A DNA stretch of 38,281 bases, from contig CADEGR010000032.1 in the NCBI GenBank assembly GCA_902826935.1, positions 1 to 38,281 of the forward strand, given 5' to 3'. The notes beneath the pieces are model-generated. The model was not told where the DNA came from. It ran no database searches and saw only the letters and a list, made by a program, of their open reading frames with translations. The stretch is from an uncultured Alphaproteobacteria bacterium (lineage in GTDB: Bacteria; Pseudomonadota; Alphaproteobacteria; Geminicoccales; Geminicoccaceae). Within the stretch, counting starts at the first letter, position 1. Each line of letters begins with the position of its first letter. Of this stretch, positions 15,953-24,558 are shown piece by piece. Position numbers and translations under genes: made by a program.

Positions 15953-16672
15953 GTGGCCGACTATTTCGAGGCGAAGCGGCGGATCGATTGGCATTCTGGC
16001 GGGCGCGCCAGCCGCGGCGGCCGGCTGGCGGGGGCGCTGCTGCTGCTGCTGACCTTGGCCGCCCTGCCGCTGCCGGCGCAAGCCGAGGCGACCTTCGAGC
16101 TGGCGAGCGGCCAGCGGGTCAAGGGCCAGATCCTGCGCCTGACCAGCAACACCCTGGTCCTGCGGGTGCCCGAGGGCGGCATGCTCTCGATGCCGCGCAA
16201 CGCGCTCAGCCTGGTCGAGCTGGATGCGCCGGGCCAGGGGCGGGTGCGCGGCCAGCTCGCGGACTGGCGCGATGGCACCTATGTCCTGCGGGTCGCGGGC
16301 GATCTGGTGTCGTTCAAGGACCGCGCGGTCCGACCCGCCGTCGCCAAGGACCCGCCGGCCGCGCCGCCCGCCCCGGCCAGGGAGGCGCCGCCGCCGGCAC
16401 CGGCGGCGACCGCAGCCGTGGTGGCCGCAGTGCCGCCCGTGCCCGCCGCCAAGCCGGCAGCCCCGCCGGCGGAGCCCCCTTCGCCAGTCGCCAAGGCCGC
16501 CGCCGCGACGCTGCCGGACGTGCCGCCCGAGGATGGCTCGGCCGAGGCCCTGCGCGACGAGCTGCGCCGCTTTTTGGCCGAGCAGCCGGAGGTGGCGCGC
16601 CAAGGCAAGGACGCCGTCTTCGAAGCCTTCTTCAAGCACCTGATGCGCACCGAAGGCGCCGCCCCCCCGTAG
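15953..16672 (+). CDS. Secreted Pro/Ala-rich protein of unknown function
   Basis: A 239-residue protein not recognised as a named family. It has a long charged N-region then a hydrophobic signal segment (~26-43) ending PAQAEA, a small predicted beta domain (~46-120, with GQRVKGQILRLTSNTLVLRVP and a repeat-like VRGQLADWRDGTYVLRV), a Pro/Ala-rich linker (~125-190) and a C-terminal helical segment (~195-232). The two 'G-x-V/L-x-x-x-x-x-x-T-x-V-L-R-V' stretches look like a duplicated beta unit. The GTG start has GGAGG 7 bp upstream. It lies 20 bp after the TAXI gene, suggesting co-transcription and a shared envelope role. Confidence 0.7.
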   Translation: MADYFEAKRRIDWHSGGRASRGGRLAGALLLLLTLAALPLPAQAEATFELASGQRVKGQILRLTSNTLVLRVPEGGMLSMPRNALSLVELDAPGQGRVRGQLADWRDGTYVLRVAGDLVSFKDRAVRPAVAKDPPAAPPAPAREAPPPAPAATAAVVAAVPPVPAAKPAAPPAEPPSPVAKAAAATLPDVPPEDGSAEALRDELRRFLAEQPEVARQGKDAVFEAFFKHLMRTEGAAPP

Positions 16673-17224
16673 GCGCTCGCGGCCGGTCCGGCAGCAGCTT
16701 ATAGGCGCGCCGGCTCCGCCGCGCGCACCGGAGCTGGACAGCCAGACGACGCACCGCCAGCAGATCATCCGCGTTGCGCGCAGCAAGCGCCGCCTGGCCC
16801 CACGATCTCGCGCCCGAAGTTGCGCTCCAATGACGGCCGGACGACCGCCGATCCACGCGCCGATGGTGGGTCGCGGCCGGCATGTGCGGCTGGCGCTTGG
16901 CAGCAGCGCCGACAGCTCAGTCACGGCGTCCCCAGCAATCGATCGACCGATCGTCGACCAGGCTTGAAATGCCAACATAGGCCCAGGTCGCTTGAAGAGC
17001 GCGCAGCCGATTCGGTCACCTTGAGCACCAAATCGCGCGACGACGCCGATCGCGCGGCACTTCGATCCTGCGCAGCCACGACCGCCGCCCCAGCGCCACC
17101 GCTACGCCAAGCTCGCGCGTGCCTGCACAAAGCGTCGGACCCGGCGCCCAGCGGAATCGTCAACGCACCGTTGCAGCCGGCCTCAACCACTGGACCCAAA
17201 GCGGCGTCCCGCAGCGCCTTTGGC
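16673..17224. other. Non-coding stretch before IS remnants
   Basis: About 550 bp without a convincing gene. Open frames here lack recognisable domains and ribosome binding sites, and their composition (many Arg/Ser/Ala with scattered Cys) looks like out-of-frame GC-rich sequence. Probably decayed or IS-disturbed DNA. Confidence 0.5.
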
Positions 17225-17240
17225 GACAAGATAGACCGAG

Positions 17241-17518
17241 ATGAATGAGCACCATCCGGAACGGCATGGCTTCGCCTCGAAGATCGACTGCCATCGCTCT
17301 CCCGGCAAACCGCTGAGCCAGAAGCGTGCGAAACCGAATGCGGCCCGCGCCAGGGTCCGCGCCGGCATCGAGCGGGTTTCGCCGTGCAGAAGGTTCAGAT
17401 GGGCCTGTTCATCCGCACCATCGGGTTGGACCGGGCCAGAACCAACATCGGCCTGGCCAACCTGACCTATGACTTGAGGCGGTTCGTCTGGTTCGAGCGG
17501 CAGGCAGCCAATGCGTGA
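17241..17518 (+). pseudogene. IS5-family transposase remnant A (C-terminal part, frameshifted)
   Basis: Only the C-terminal part of a DDE transposase is left. The first frame reads HGFASKIDCHR...GKPLSQKRAKPN and R-V-R-A-G-I-E-R-V, which matches the 'G-x-x-S-x-I..R..PL...Q...N' and 'R-x-R-V-E-H-V' region of IS5-type transposases. After a one-base loss near 17372-17375 it continues in another frame as FAVQKVQMGLFIRTIGLDRAR and IGLANLTYDLRRFVW, ending at the TGA at 17516-17518. The N-terminal catalytic aspartates and the left end are absent. It is inactive. Assignment to the IS5 family is from memory of motifs. Confidence 0.7.
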
Positions 17519-17830
17519 ATGCTATCAAGCCGCCGCCAGGGGGCAGAATAGCGCTCAACCGAGTGAGCTGTAGTACGCCCACCACGCACTGCTGTAGCTC
17601 ACTTCGCCATTTGGCCGGCAAATGGGGGTGCTCGAATGCCACGGTGCGCTGGATTGGAGCGCTCACAAGGTGCTCGGCAGCCCCATCCGGGCGCATCGCC
17701 ATGGGGTCGGCGCCCAATGCGCCGGCAGGACCGGGCGCTCGGCCGATCAGGCCATGGCTGCGGCAGCAAGCTGCATCCGAGCCGCAAGCGCGCTGGCCGA
17801 CTGGGCAGGCTCGGCCGGCGCCGCCCATAA
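17519..17830. other. Gap between two transposase remnants
   Basis: About 310 bp with no supported gene. It contains the inverted repeat at 17562-17603. The rest shows no gene or recognised element. Confidence 0.45.
17562..17603. repeat. 8-bp perfect inverted repeat
   Basis: AGTGAGCT at 17562-17569 and AGCTCACT at 17596-17603 are perfect inverted copies with a 26-nt spacer. It lies 43 bp after the end of transposase remnant A. It may be a leftover IS end or a hairpin; no T tract follows. Confidence 0.4.
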
Positions 17831-18140
17831 GGGTCCGTTTTGAAATTCAGGGATGTGCGTTTCGACGAAGCAGGTTGCCGCCCATGGCGACGAGGATCAT
17901 GGCATGGGACACGTCGATACGCGTCTCGTAGTCGCGCACGAGGCGCCGCCAGCGGATCATCCAGCCGAAGGTTCGCTCCACCACCCAACGTCGCGGCAGG
18001 ACCTGAAAGCCCTTTTGGTCGTCGGACCGGCGGATGATTTCGACCAAGAAATCGAGGAAGGCGGCCTTGTCCGCCATGCCCGTGCGATCGTAGGCGCCGT
18101 CGGCGAGCAGGTGCTTCAATCCGCGCGGAGGTCTGCTGGT
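17831..18140 (-). mobile_element. Truncated IS5-family element B
   Basis: The minus strand encodes the C-terminal ~90 residues of a second, different IS5-family transposase: LLADGAYDRTGM (second catalytic Asp region), then WVVERTFGWMIRWRRLVRDYE with the catalytic Glu, ending in GNLLRRNAHP and a stop at 17847-17849. The element end is probably GGGTCCGTTTTGAAATTC beginning at 17831, just beyond the stop. The N-terminal half and the opposite end are missing, and the matching sequence begins near 18140; no matching inverted repeat was found to the right. It is an inactive remnant. Confidence 0.7.
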
Positions 18141-18293
18141 GCCGTACGAAAAGTTAGGCTGGCGTTCGTTCGCGCCGCCAGCCGAAGATGGGGAACGCAA
18201 CCGCAACAGATCTTTGAAGATCGTTTGGGCAGCAGCTTGAGCCGGCGGCGGCCGATCTTCAGCCGGCTGACATTGGACCCGCTGCGCCCTCGG

Positions 18294-19076
18294 CTAAGCT
18301 GATGCCGCTGCGGACTTACGGCCGTGGACAAAGCCACGGCAATGGGCCAGCTGTTGCGGGCTGCCAGGCACCAGCTTCCAGCCGCGCACTTCCGGGAAGC
18401 CGGCGCTGCGGGTCATGTGGCCCAGGCAGTGCAGGCTCGGTACCCACCAATTGGTGTCGTTGTTGCCGTATTGGCGGTCCGGATAGAACTCCATGACCAT
18501 CTGGCCGCCCGGATAGCCCTGGCCGAAGCCGCCACGGTAGGGGCTGAAATCATCGAGGATGGCGCTCTCGATGTAGATCTCCTGATCACAGATCGCCGCC
18601 AGGCGATCGAGCGCCAGCAGCGGATGGCGCAAATGGTAAAGCACGCCGAAGCAGAACACGACATCGAAGCGGCCGAGCACCGCCTCGGTCAGGTCATAGA
18701 CCGACATCTCGATGCGCCGGCAGGTGGCGTGATCGAGGCCGAGCGCATCCCGACACAGGTCGAAGGTCTGCCAGCCGGGCCGCGAGCGCTGATCGAGGGC
18801 GCCCAGATAATCCGAGAAGTCGTCGATCGCGACCACCTCGCGCGCGCCGCGCTTGAGCGCCTCGAAGGTCCAAAAGCCATCCCAAGCACCGACATCGAGC
18901 ACGCGCGCGCCACTCAGATCCGCCGGAATGCCATACTGGTCGCGATTGATCGGCGCCCAGCCAGGCGTGACGATGCCGTCGGGCAGCTCGATCCGATGGT
19001 ACCAGTAGGGCAAGGCGGCGATGGCCGCTGCGATATCGTCAGCGGGGATGGGCTGCGCGGCGGGTCTGGCGGTCAT
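18294..19076 (-). CDS. SAM-dependent methyltransferase (CmoB/DUF1698-like)
   Basis: A 260-residue class I methyltransferase. The start YWYHRIELPDGIVTPG is the hallmark of the CmoB/DUF1698-like group, followed by the SAM-binding motif VLDVGAWDGFW, the acidic AIDDF after strand 2, and the VVFCFGVLYHLRHPL motif. The ATG at 19076 is chosen because GGAG lies upstream and it sits just after the preceding stop; the longer frame would overlap that gene. It is the last gene of the flagellar operon, 25 bp after the glycosyltransferase. In that context it may methylate the flagellin glycan or a nucleotide-sugar; tRNA modification by true CmoB is less likely because the gene lies in a flagellar operon. 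Confidence 0.8.
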   Translation of the reverse strand: MTARPAAQPIPADDIAAAIAALPYWYHRIELPDGIVTPGWAPINRDQYGIPADLSGARVLDVGAWDGFWTFEALKRGAREVVAIDDFSDYLGALDQRSRPGWQTFDLCRDALGLDHATCRRIEMSVYDLTEAVLGRFDVVFCFGVLYHLRHPLLALDRLAAICDQEIYIESAILDDFSPYRGGFGQGYPGGQMVMEFYPDRQYGNNDTNWWVPSLHCLGHMTRSAGFPEVRGWKLVPGSPQQLAHCRGFVHGRKSAAASA

Positions 19077-19101
19077 GGCTTGGCTCCGGCAGAAATGACA
19101 A

Positions 19102-21249
19102 TCAATGGAAGGCGGCGGCTGGCGGCTCGGCGCACCAGATGCGCCAGACCGCCCGGTAGGCCTCCTCCAGCGCGGCATTGAAGCCGCGCATGTCGCACAA
19201 TGGCGAATCATGCACGTCCCGCCGCAGCTTGGCCCGCGCGTAGCGGATCAGCTCGGGATTGGCGGCCAGGAGCCGCGCGGTCGCAACATAGTCCTCGGCG
19301 TGCTCGGCGATGCCGGCAGTGAAGCCTAGGCCGGTCAGCAGGCTGGCACCGACCCGGCCGGCATGGCGGTCGCCGGCCATCGTGACCACCGGCACGCCCA
19401 TCCAGAGCGCCTCCATGGTCGTCGTCGTGCCGTTATAGGGAAACGTGTCGAGCATGATGTCGATCTGGTTGTAGATCGCCAGATGATCGACCAGGGACGT
19501 GGTGTAGGGCATGAAGCGGACGCGCTCGGTCGCGATCCCGTGGGCCGCAAAGGCAGCCCGCAGGTGAGCCTGGGTCGGTTCCTGGCCGGTCGAGACCGAC
19601 TTCAGCAGGAGCTGGGCGCCCGGCATCGCCTGCAGGACCCGAGCCCATACGGCGATCACGTCGGGGTTCACCTTGCACAGGCTGTTGCAGGAGCCGAAGG
19701 TGACGTAGCCGTTGCGCTCATGGGGCGGCGGCGCCACGGCCGGCGCATGGGTGCCATAGGCGTAGCAAAGAAATGGCCGCGGCAGCCGGATCAACGTCTC
19801 CGTATAGAGCTGGTCCGCGCCGTCCGGATCGGCGATGCCGTCGGTGATGCGGTAGTCGACCTGCGGCACCCCGGTGGTGTTGGGATAGCCGAGATAGCTG
19901 ATCTGGATCGGCGCCGGACGATGCAGCAGCACAGGCAGCCGCGTGTTGGCGGTATAGCCGGCCAGATCAACCAGGATATCGATGTCGTCCGCCCGGATCC
20001 GCCGGGCCAGCTGGTGGTCGTCCAGGTCGGCGACGTCGCGCCAGAGCGTGGCGAGCGAGCGAAAGCGCGTGGTGACGGTGTCCGAATGGCGCAGATTGGC
20101 ATAAGCCACCAGGTCGAAGCTGCCGCGATCGAAGCCCTCGAGGATCGGCGCCATGAAATAGGCCACCGAATGCATGCGCAAGTCGGGCGAGAGGTAGCCG
20201 ATCCGCAAGCGCCGCTCGGGATCCCGGCTGCGCTCGGCAAACCCTTCGGCCGGTGGCGCGCTCTTGGCGAGCGCCATGCCGAAGCGGCGATGCTCGGCCG
20301 CCAGCTCGGCCGCCGGCAGGCTCGGATCGTAGTTTAGATACATGATCCGGGTCATCTGCAGCTGGATCGAGGTCGGCGCCAGCTGCTCGACCAGCGCCAT
20401 CGCGGCCAGCCCCTCGGCCGTGCGGCCCTGCGCCACCATCATCATGCCGCTGAGATTGGCCGCGTTGGCAGCGTCCATGCCGGTCGCCTCGAGTTCGAGC
20501 AGGACGGTCCGCATGCGCGGATAGTCGTGCCGCCGGAACAGCAGGGCGGCCAGCACAACCCGGGTCTCGACGTGGTTTGGCCAGAGCTCGAGCACGCGCT
20601 CACAGGCAGCGATTCCGAACTCGACCTCATCGGCGTTGACCGCAATCCGGGCGGCCTCGAGCCACCAAGCCGCTTGCTCGGGCCGCTGCTCCAGGGCTTG
20701 GCGATATAGCTGGAGCGCCTCCGGCAGCTGTCTGGCACGCACCAGCACGGTCGCGCAATCAACCAGCGCTTCGGCGCTCGGCGCGACGCAGGCGCCGATG
20801 GTGCGGGCGATGGCGGCTGCGTCGTCCAGGAGCGCCAGTTCGGCGAGCGCGCGGGCCAGGCCGCGCACGATCCGCGGATCATTCGGCCGCAGCGCATGGG
20901 CACTGCGATACGCCGCCGCCGCCTGATCGTGCTGGCGCAGATCGGTCAGCCGGTTGGCCAGGTTCAAGAGATAGCCGGCGTCGCCCGGTCGGCGCTCGAG
21001 CGCACGGCGATGGCAGGCGACCGCTTCCGCGGTGCGGCCCTGCTGGGCGAGCGCGACGCCCAGGAGATTGTCGATGTCCGGTTGGCCCGGCGCCTGCGCG
21101 GCGGCACTGCGCAGCAGGCCTTCCGCCGCGGCGCCTGCTTGGGCCTCGAGCTCATGCCGCGCGGCCTGCAGCAGCTCCAGGACCCAGCCGTCGGCGTCGG
21201 CCGCCGCCTCGACCGGCTCTGCCGCGCGCCAGGCCGGATCAGCCCGCAT
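19102..21249 (-). CDS. TPR-containing O-GlcNAc-transferase-like glycosyltransferase
   Basis: A 715-residue protein. The N-terminal half (~20-300) is built of tetratricopeptide repeats (for example NLLGVALAQQGRTAEAVACHRRAL). The C-terminal half is the OGT/SPINDLY-type GT41 catalytic region: LRMHSVAYFMAPILEGFD with the conserved His, GYTANTRLPVLLHRPAPIQ, GYPNTTG, the UDP-sugar-contacting LLKS after KVNPDVIAVWARVL, and DTFPYNGTTTTMEALWMGVPVVT. Such enzymes transfer a sugar to Ser/Thr of protein. The ATG at 21249 overlaps the fliW stop by 11 bp, so it belongs to the flagellar operon. Likely target is flagellin or another flagellar protein, an inference from position. Confidence 0.87.
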   Translation of the reverse strand: MRADPAWRAAEPVEAAADADGWVLELLQAARHELEAQAGAAAEGLLRSAAAQAPGQPDIDNLLGVALAQQGRTAEAVACHRRALERRPGDAGYLLNLANRLTDLRQHDQAAAAYRSAHALRPNDPRIVRGLARALAELALLDDAAAIARTIGACVAPSAEALVDCATVLVRARQLPEALQLYRQALEQRPEQAAWWLEAARIAVNADEVEFGIAACERVLELWPNHVETRVVLAALLFRRHDYPRMRTVLLELEATGMDAANAANLSGMMMVAQGRTAEGLAAMALVEQLAPTSIQLQMTRIMYLNYDPSLPAAELAAEHRRFGMALAKSAPPAEGFAERSRDPERRLRIGYLSPDLRMHSVAYFMAPILEGFDRGSFDLVAYANLRHSDTVTTRFRSLATLWRDVADLDDHQLARRIRADDIDILVDLAGYTANTRLPVLLHRPAPIQISYLGYPNTTGVPQVDYRITDGIADPDGADQLYTETLIRLPRPFLCYAYGTHAPAVAPPPHERNGYVTFGSCNSLCKVNPDVIAVWARVLQAMPGAQLLLKSVSTGQEPTQAHLRAAFAAHGIATERVRFMPYTTSLVDHLAIYNQIDIMLDTFPYNGTTTTMEALWMGVPVVTMAGDRHAGRVGASLLTGLGFTAGIAEHAEDYVATARLLAANPELIRYARAKLRRDVHDSPLCDMRGFNAALEEAYRAVWRIWCAEPPAAAFH

Positions 21250-21721
21250 GGTCGTGCTCCAGCCGGAGCGAATGGCGCAGGCTGTAGCGCTCGTGATCGA
21301 AGACATGCTGGCGGCCGATCCGGCGCGTGGTGTCGATCAGCAGCGGTGCCTGCAGATTGGCGGTGAGCGTGAGGCCGGGACCAGCCCGACGCAGGGTCAC
21401 GATCATCAGGATTAACGCATCCGCCCAGGGAATCTGGCAGACCCGGGCAGCCTGCTCGAGGTCGGCGCTGGCGATCAGCCCGGCCGCTGGATCGAGCGGC
21501 GCGACCACGAAGCCGAGACTGGGATCCTCGACCGCCTGCAGGAGCTTGAACCAGGCGCTGCCAGCGGCGATTTCGGCCAGGATGTAGGCGCGTCGATGCT
21601 CGAAGCCCAAGAGGCCCTGCGGAAAGTCGAGGAGCTTGGCCTGATCGATCGCGATCTCGCCGAAGCGCGTGCTGATGCTGGCCGGGGCGGCGAGGGCAGG
21701 CGATGCGGATGGATGGTTCAT
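21239..21721 (-). CDS. fliW: Flagellar assembly factor FliW
   Basis: A 160-residue FliW. Conserved segments: TRFGEI near the N-terminus, FPQGLLGFEHRRAYIL (the 'F-x-x-G-L-x-G-F' signature), ADALILMIVTLR and the C-terminal NLQAPLLIDTTRRIGRQHV, all typical. FliW binds flagellin and the RNA-binding protein CsrA in other bacteria, linking flagellin level to its translation. ATG 21721 is preferred over ATG 21733 because GGAG lies six bases before it. It sits between flgL and the glycosyltransferase. No csrA gene is in the window. In alphaproteobacteria flagellin translation is more often run by FlaF/FlbT, so its presence is notable. Confidence 0.88.
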   Translation of the reverse strand: MNHPSASPALAAPASISTRFGEIAIDQAKLLDFPQGLLGFEHRRAYILAEIAAGSAWFKLLQAVEDPSLGFVVAPLDPAAGLIASADLEQAARVCQIPWADALILMIVTLRRAGPGLTLTANLQAPLLIDTTRRIGRQHVFDHERYSLRHSLRLEHDHAG

Positions 21722-21750
21722 GCAGCACTCCATGGCAGCTTCAGGCCGGC

Positions 21751-22650
21751 CTAGAGGTAGTCCGCCAGGCTCAGCTGATTGATCCGGCTGATCGTCGCCA
21801 TGGCGGTCTCAAGCATCACCTGGTCCTGAGCCAGGCGGGTGACCGCTTCGGTGACATCGATGTTCTCGATGTCGCTGACCTGGCGTTCCAGATAAAGCTG
21901 GATGTCGCCATGCATGGTGTTGATCTCGTCCAGCCGGGATTGCCGTCGGCCCAGCTCGGCGCGGTAGTCGGCAATCTTTGGCAGAGCATCGTTAACAAGT
22001 CCTAAAGCGCTTTCCAGCAAAGGCTGGTCATCGATGCCATCGGCCTCGATGAAGGTACGGAGCGCGCCGATCAGCTCCTGGAAGCCCTCGCGATCGGCGC
22101 TCATGCCAACGTCGACCTGGAGATCGATATCGGCCAGCAGGCTGACTTCCAGATCGTCGCCCTGGTAGTAGGTCGGGTCGGCCGCACCGAAGCCGGTGAA
22201 GGCTGGGTCGAGCACCACTGGCGGTCGGTCGGTGCGCGAGCCCGCGAAGACGTAGCTGCCGCTGAAGTTCAGATTGAGATCAGCCGTAGCCTGCTGCAGC
22301 AGGTGCTCGACCTCGGCAGTCAAGACGCCGGCCGGCGCCACGCCATCGGTCAGCCGTTGCATCGCCAGGACCCGAAAGCGATCCGCCACATCGTGGAGCC
22401 CGGCCACCGAGCTTTCCATCGCCTGCAGGCGGTCGGCCGTCACCTGGTTGTTCTTTTGGAACTGAAGATTGAGCTGCAGGATCGACTTGGTCTGGACCAG
22501 ACGGTCGACCTGCGTGCCCAGGCCCTGAAAGGTCGAGGCGACCTTGCCGCTGCTGATCTGGGCCTGCGTGGCCCGCGAGCGGCTCTGGGCCGCCAGCAGC
22601 AGCGTGGTGTTCTGACGGTTGTTGGCTTGGTCACCAATGCGGCTCAGCAT
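21751..22650 (-). CDS. flgL: Flagellar hook-filament junction protein FlgL
   Basis: A 299-residue flagellin-like protein with conserved N-terminal (QISSGKVASTFQGLG) and C-terminal (AVTRLAQDQVMLETAMATISRINQLSL) helical regions that form the D0/D1 coiled coil, as expected for FlgL (HAP3). The middle (~135-200) is the variable domain. It follows flgK by 11 bp and is followed by fliW after 29 bp. FlgL forms the last junction ring between hook and filament. A divergent flagellin is a less likely reading because of length, operon position and the FlgL-like centre (FSGSYVFAGSRTDRPPV). Confidence 0.88.
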   Translation of the reverse strand: MLSRIGDQANNRQNTTLLLAAQSRSRATQAQISSGKVASTFQGLGTQVDRLVQTKSILQLNLQFQKNNQVTADRLQAMESSVAGLHDVADRFRVLAMQRLTDGVAPAGVLTAEVEHLLQQATADLNLNFSGSYVFAGSRTDRPPVVLDPAFTGFGAADPTYYQGDDLEVSLLADIDLQVDVGMSADREGFQELIGALRTFIEADGIDDQPLLESALGLVNDALPKIADYRAELGRRQSRLDEINTMHGDIQLYLERQVSDIENIDVTEAVTRLAQDQVMLETAMATISRINQLSLADYL

Positions 22651-22661
22651 GTTGAATCTGC

Positions 22662-24548
22662 CTAGCTGAAGGCTTGAACGAGAGTGTCCATCATCTCGTC
22701 GATGACGGTGACCACGCGGGCGGCCACCGAATAGGCCTGCTGGAGCTGGATGAGGTTGGACATCTCCTCGTCCAGATTGACGCCTGAAATAGCCGCGGCC
22801 TTGAACGTCAAGGCGTCGTGCAGCGCCTGATCACGGCTCAGCGCATCCTCCGCCTCGCCGGCCCGGGCCGATGCGTTCTCAAGGATCGTGCCGGCATAGC
22901 TGTTCAGGCTGGCGCTGGTGGCCGCCAGTCCGCCGCGCGCGATGAAGCTGTGGTCCGCACGCAGCGCCTCTGCCAGAGCCTGAGCGCCACGATTGTCGCC
23001 GGTGCCGCCCAGCTGCGCGACCAGCGGGCCGGTGGTCACATCCAGCTTGGCGGCCGCGAGCTGTGCAGGATCGGTGCGCAGATCGGCGCGCACCGCAAGA
23101 TTGCTCGCCAGCCCGCCGGTCGAGACCAGCAAATCGTTGAGGCCGAAATAATGCGAGAAGCCGAAGCTGCGTTGCCGGCCAGCGGCATCGGTGACCTGAA
23201 CCTGGCTGTCGCCCTCGGCAATGGCCAGCCCGCGGCCGCTGCCGCTCAGCGTGAGGGTGAGATTGCCGTCGGCCCCGATCGCAGCACCGCCATAGGCGCC
23301 AAGGCCAGTGTTGATCTGGCTCACTAGATCGGTCTCGTCGGTCACTGCGCCGAGGTCGATCTGGAAGGCCTGCAGCGTGTTGCCGGTGGCCTGGTCGATC
23401 ACGGCGATGGTCGCTGTGCCGCTGCGGGTGGCGCCGGCGAAGCCGGCAAGATCGGTCCGGCTGCCTGCCAGGCTGGCGGGCGGCGGCCAGGCGACCCCGT
23501 CATTGTGGACCGCATTGAGCGCATGCTGCAGGCCACTGGCCAGCTCCTGCAGCTGATCGTGCAGGCCGGGCAGGACGCGATCGCGTATCTCCAGGAGACC
23601 CTGCAGACGGCCGCCTCCGACCCGGCTGACGATCAGCTGATCGCTGTCCGGGGTCGCATCGTTGGCGAGCTCGGCGCTGAGCTCGGCGCGGACGCCCTGG
23701 GAGACCAGCTCGACTCCGCTGGCGCCCGGCAGCGGCGCGCCGTTGGCCGGGTCGATCTGGTTGCTCGTGAAGATCCGGATCGGCTGCAGGACCGTCTCGT
23801 TGGCAACCAGGCTCGGCGAATCGTAGACCAGGACGCGCGGCGAGATATCGAGGAGCGCCTGGCCGCCAGCGCCGTAGATGGCGATGCCGCCATCGTCCAT
23901 TTGATAGGTGCCGATCTGGATCATGCGGCCGAGCTCGGTCACCAGCTGGTCGCGCCGGTCGAGCAGATCCGGATTGGTCTGGCCGAGATGGGCCAGGCGC
24001 ACGACCTCCCGATTGGCGTCGGCGATGCCTTGCAGCTTGCTGTTGATGCCGGCGACCGAATTGCTGATCTCCTGGTCGGCATCGTTGCGCAAGCGCTGCA
24101 CGCCATCGACCAGGCTGTCGATGCTGTCGACCAGGCGGTCCGCCGCGGTCACAACCTCGCGCGAGATCGCGAGAGTCTCGGGATCGCTCGAGAAACCTTC
24201 GAGCGCGGCGCCGAGCTCGGCGATCTGGCTGCCAAGATCGACATTGCTGCCCGGCGCACCCAGATAGTCCTGGAGCAGCGCGTGGTAGCGGCTCACCACC
24301 TCGCGCTCGCCCAGCACCGGCTCCTGCCGCTGCACCTCGCGCACCAAAAAGCGATCGGTGATGCGCTCGGCTTCGCTGACCCGGGCGCCCGAGCCCTGGC
24401 TGGCCAGGACCATCGCTTCCTGGCGCACCACCTTGCGCGAATAGCCGTCGGTGTTGACGTTGGCGACGTTGTTGGAGACGACGCGCAGCGCTTCCTGGGC
24501 GACGTTCAGGCCGGTAAGCGCGCTCGACAGGCTGGCCGAGATCGACAT
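22662..24548 (-). CDS. flgK: Flagellar hook-associated protein FlgK
   Basis: A 628-residue FlgK (HAP1). The N-terminus carries the rod/hook family signature (SALTGLNVAQEALRVVSNNVANVNTDGYSRK) and the C-terminus ends in SGVNLDEEMSNLIQLQQAYSVAARVVTVIDEMMDTL, the typical 'NLDEE..NL..fQ.aY.A.ar' motif. The internal region is large and variable. GAGGAT precedes the ATG at 24548; the longer frame upstream runs into the flgN gene and is not used. FlgK assembles at the hook tip before FlgL. Confidence 0.93.
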   Translation of the reverse strand: MSISASLSSALTGLNVAQEALRVVSNNVANVNTDGYSRKVVRQEAMVLASQGSGARVSEAERITDRFLVREVQRQEPVLGEREVVSRYHALLQDYLGAPGSNVDLGSQIAELGAALEGFSSDPETLAISREVVTAADRLVDSIDSLVDGVQRLRNDADQEISNSVAGINSKLQGIADANREVVRLAHLGQTNPDLLDRRDQLVTELGRMIQIGTYQMDDGGIAIYGAGGQALLDISPRVLVYDSPSLVANETVLQPIRIFTSNQIDPANGAPLPGASGVELVSQGVRAELSAELANDATPDSDQLIVSRVGGGRLQGLLEIRDRVLPGLHDQLQELASGLQHALNAVHNDGVAWPPPASLAGSRTDLAGFAGATRSGTATIAVIDQATGNTLQAFQIDLGAVTDETDLVSQINTGLGAYGGAAIGADGNLTLTLSGSGRGLAIAEGDSQVQVTDAAGRQRSFGFSHYFGLNDLLVSTGGLASNLAVRADLRTDPAQLAAAKLDVTTGPLVAQLGGTGDNRGAQALAEALRADHSFIARGGLAATSASLNSYAGTILENASARAGEAEDALSRDQALHDALTFKAAAISGVNLDEEMSNLIQLQQAYSVAARVVTVIDEMMDTLVQAFS

Positions 24549-24558
24549 GATCCGATCC

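Noticed and set aside
16820-17248. 142-residue open frame in the decayed region
   Set aside because: No ribosome binding site, no recognisable domain, unusual composition; it runs into the transposase remnant.
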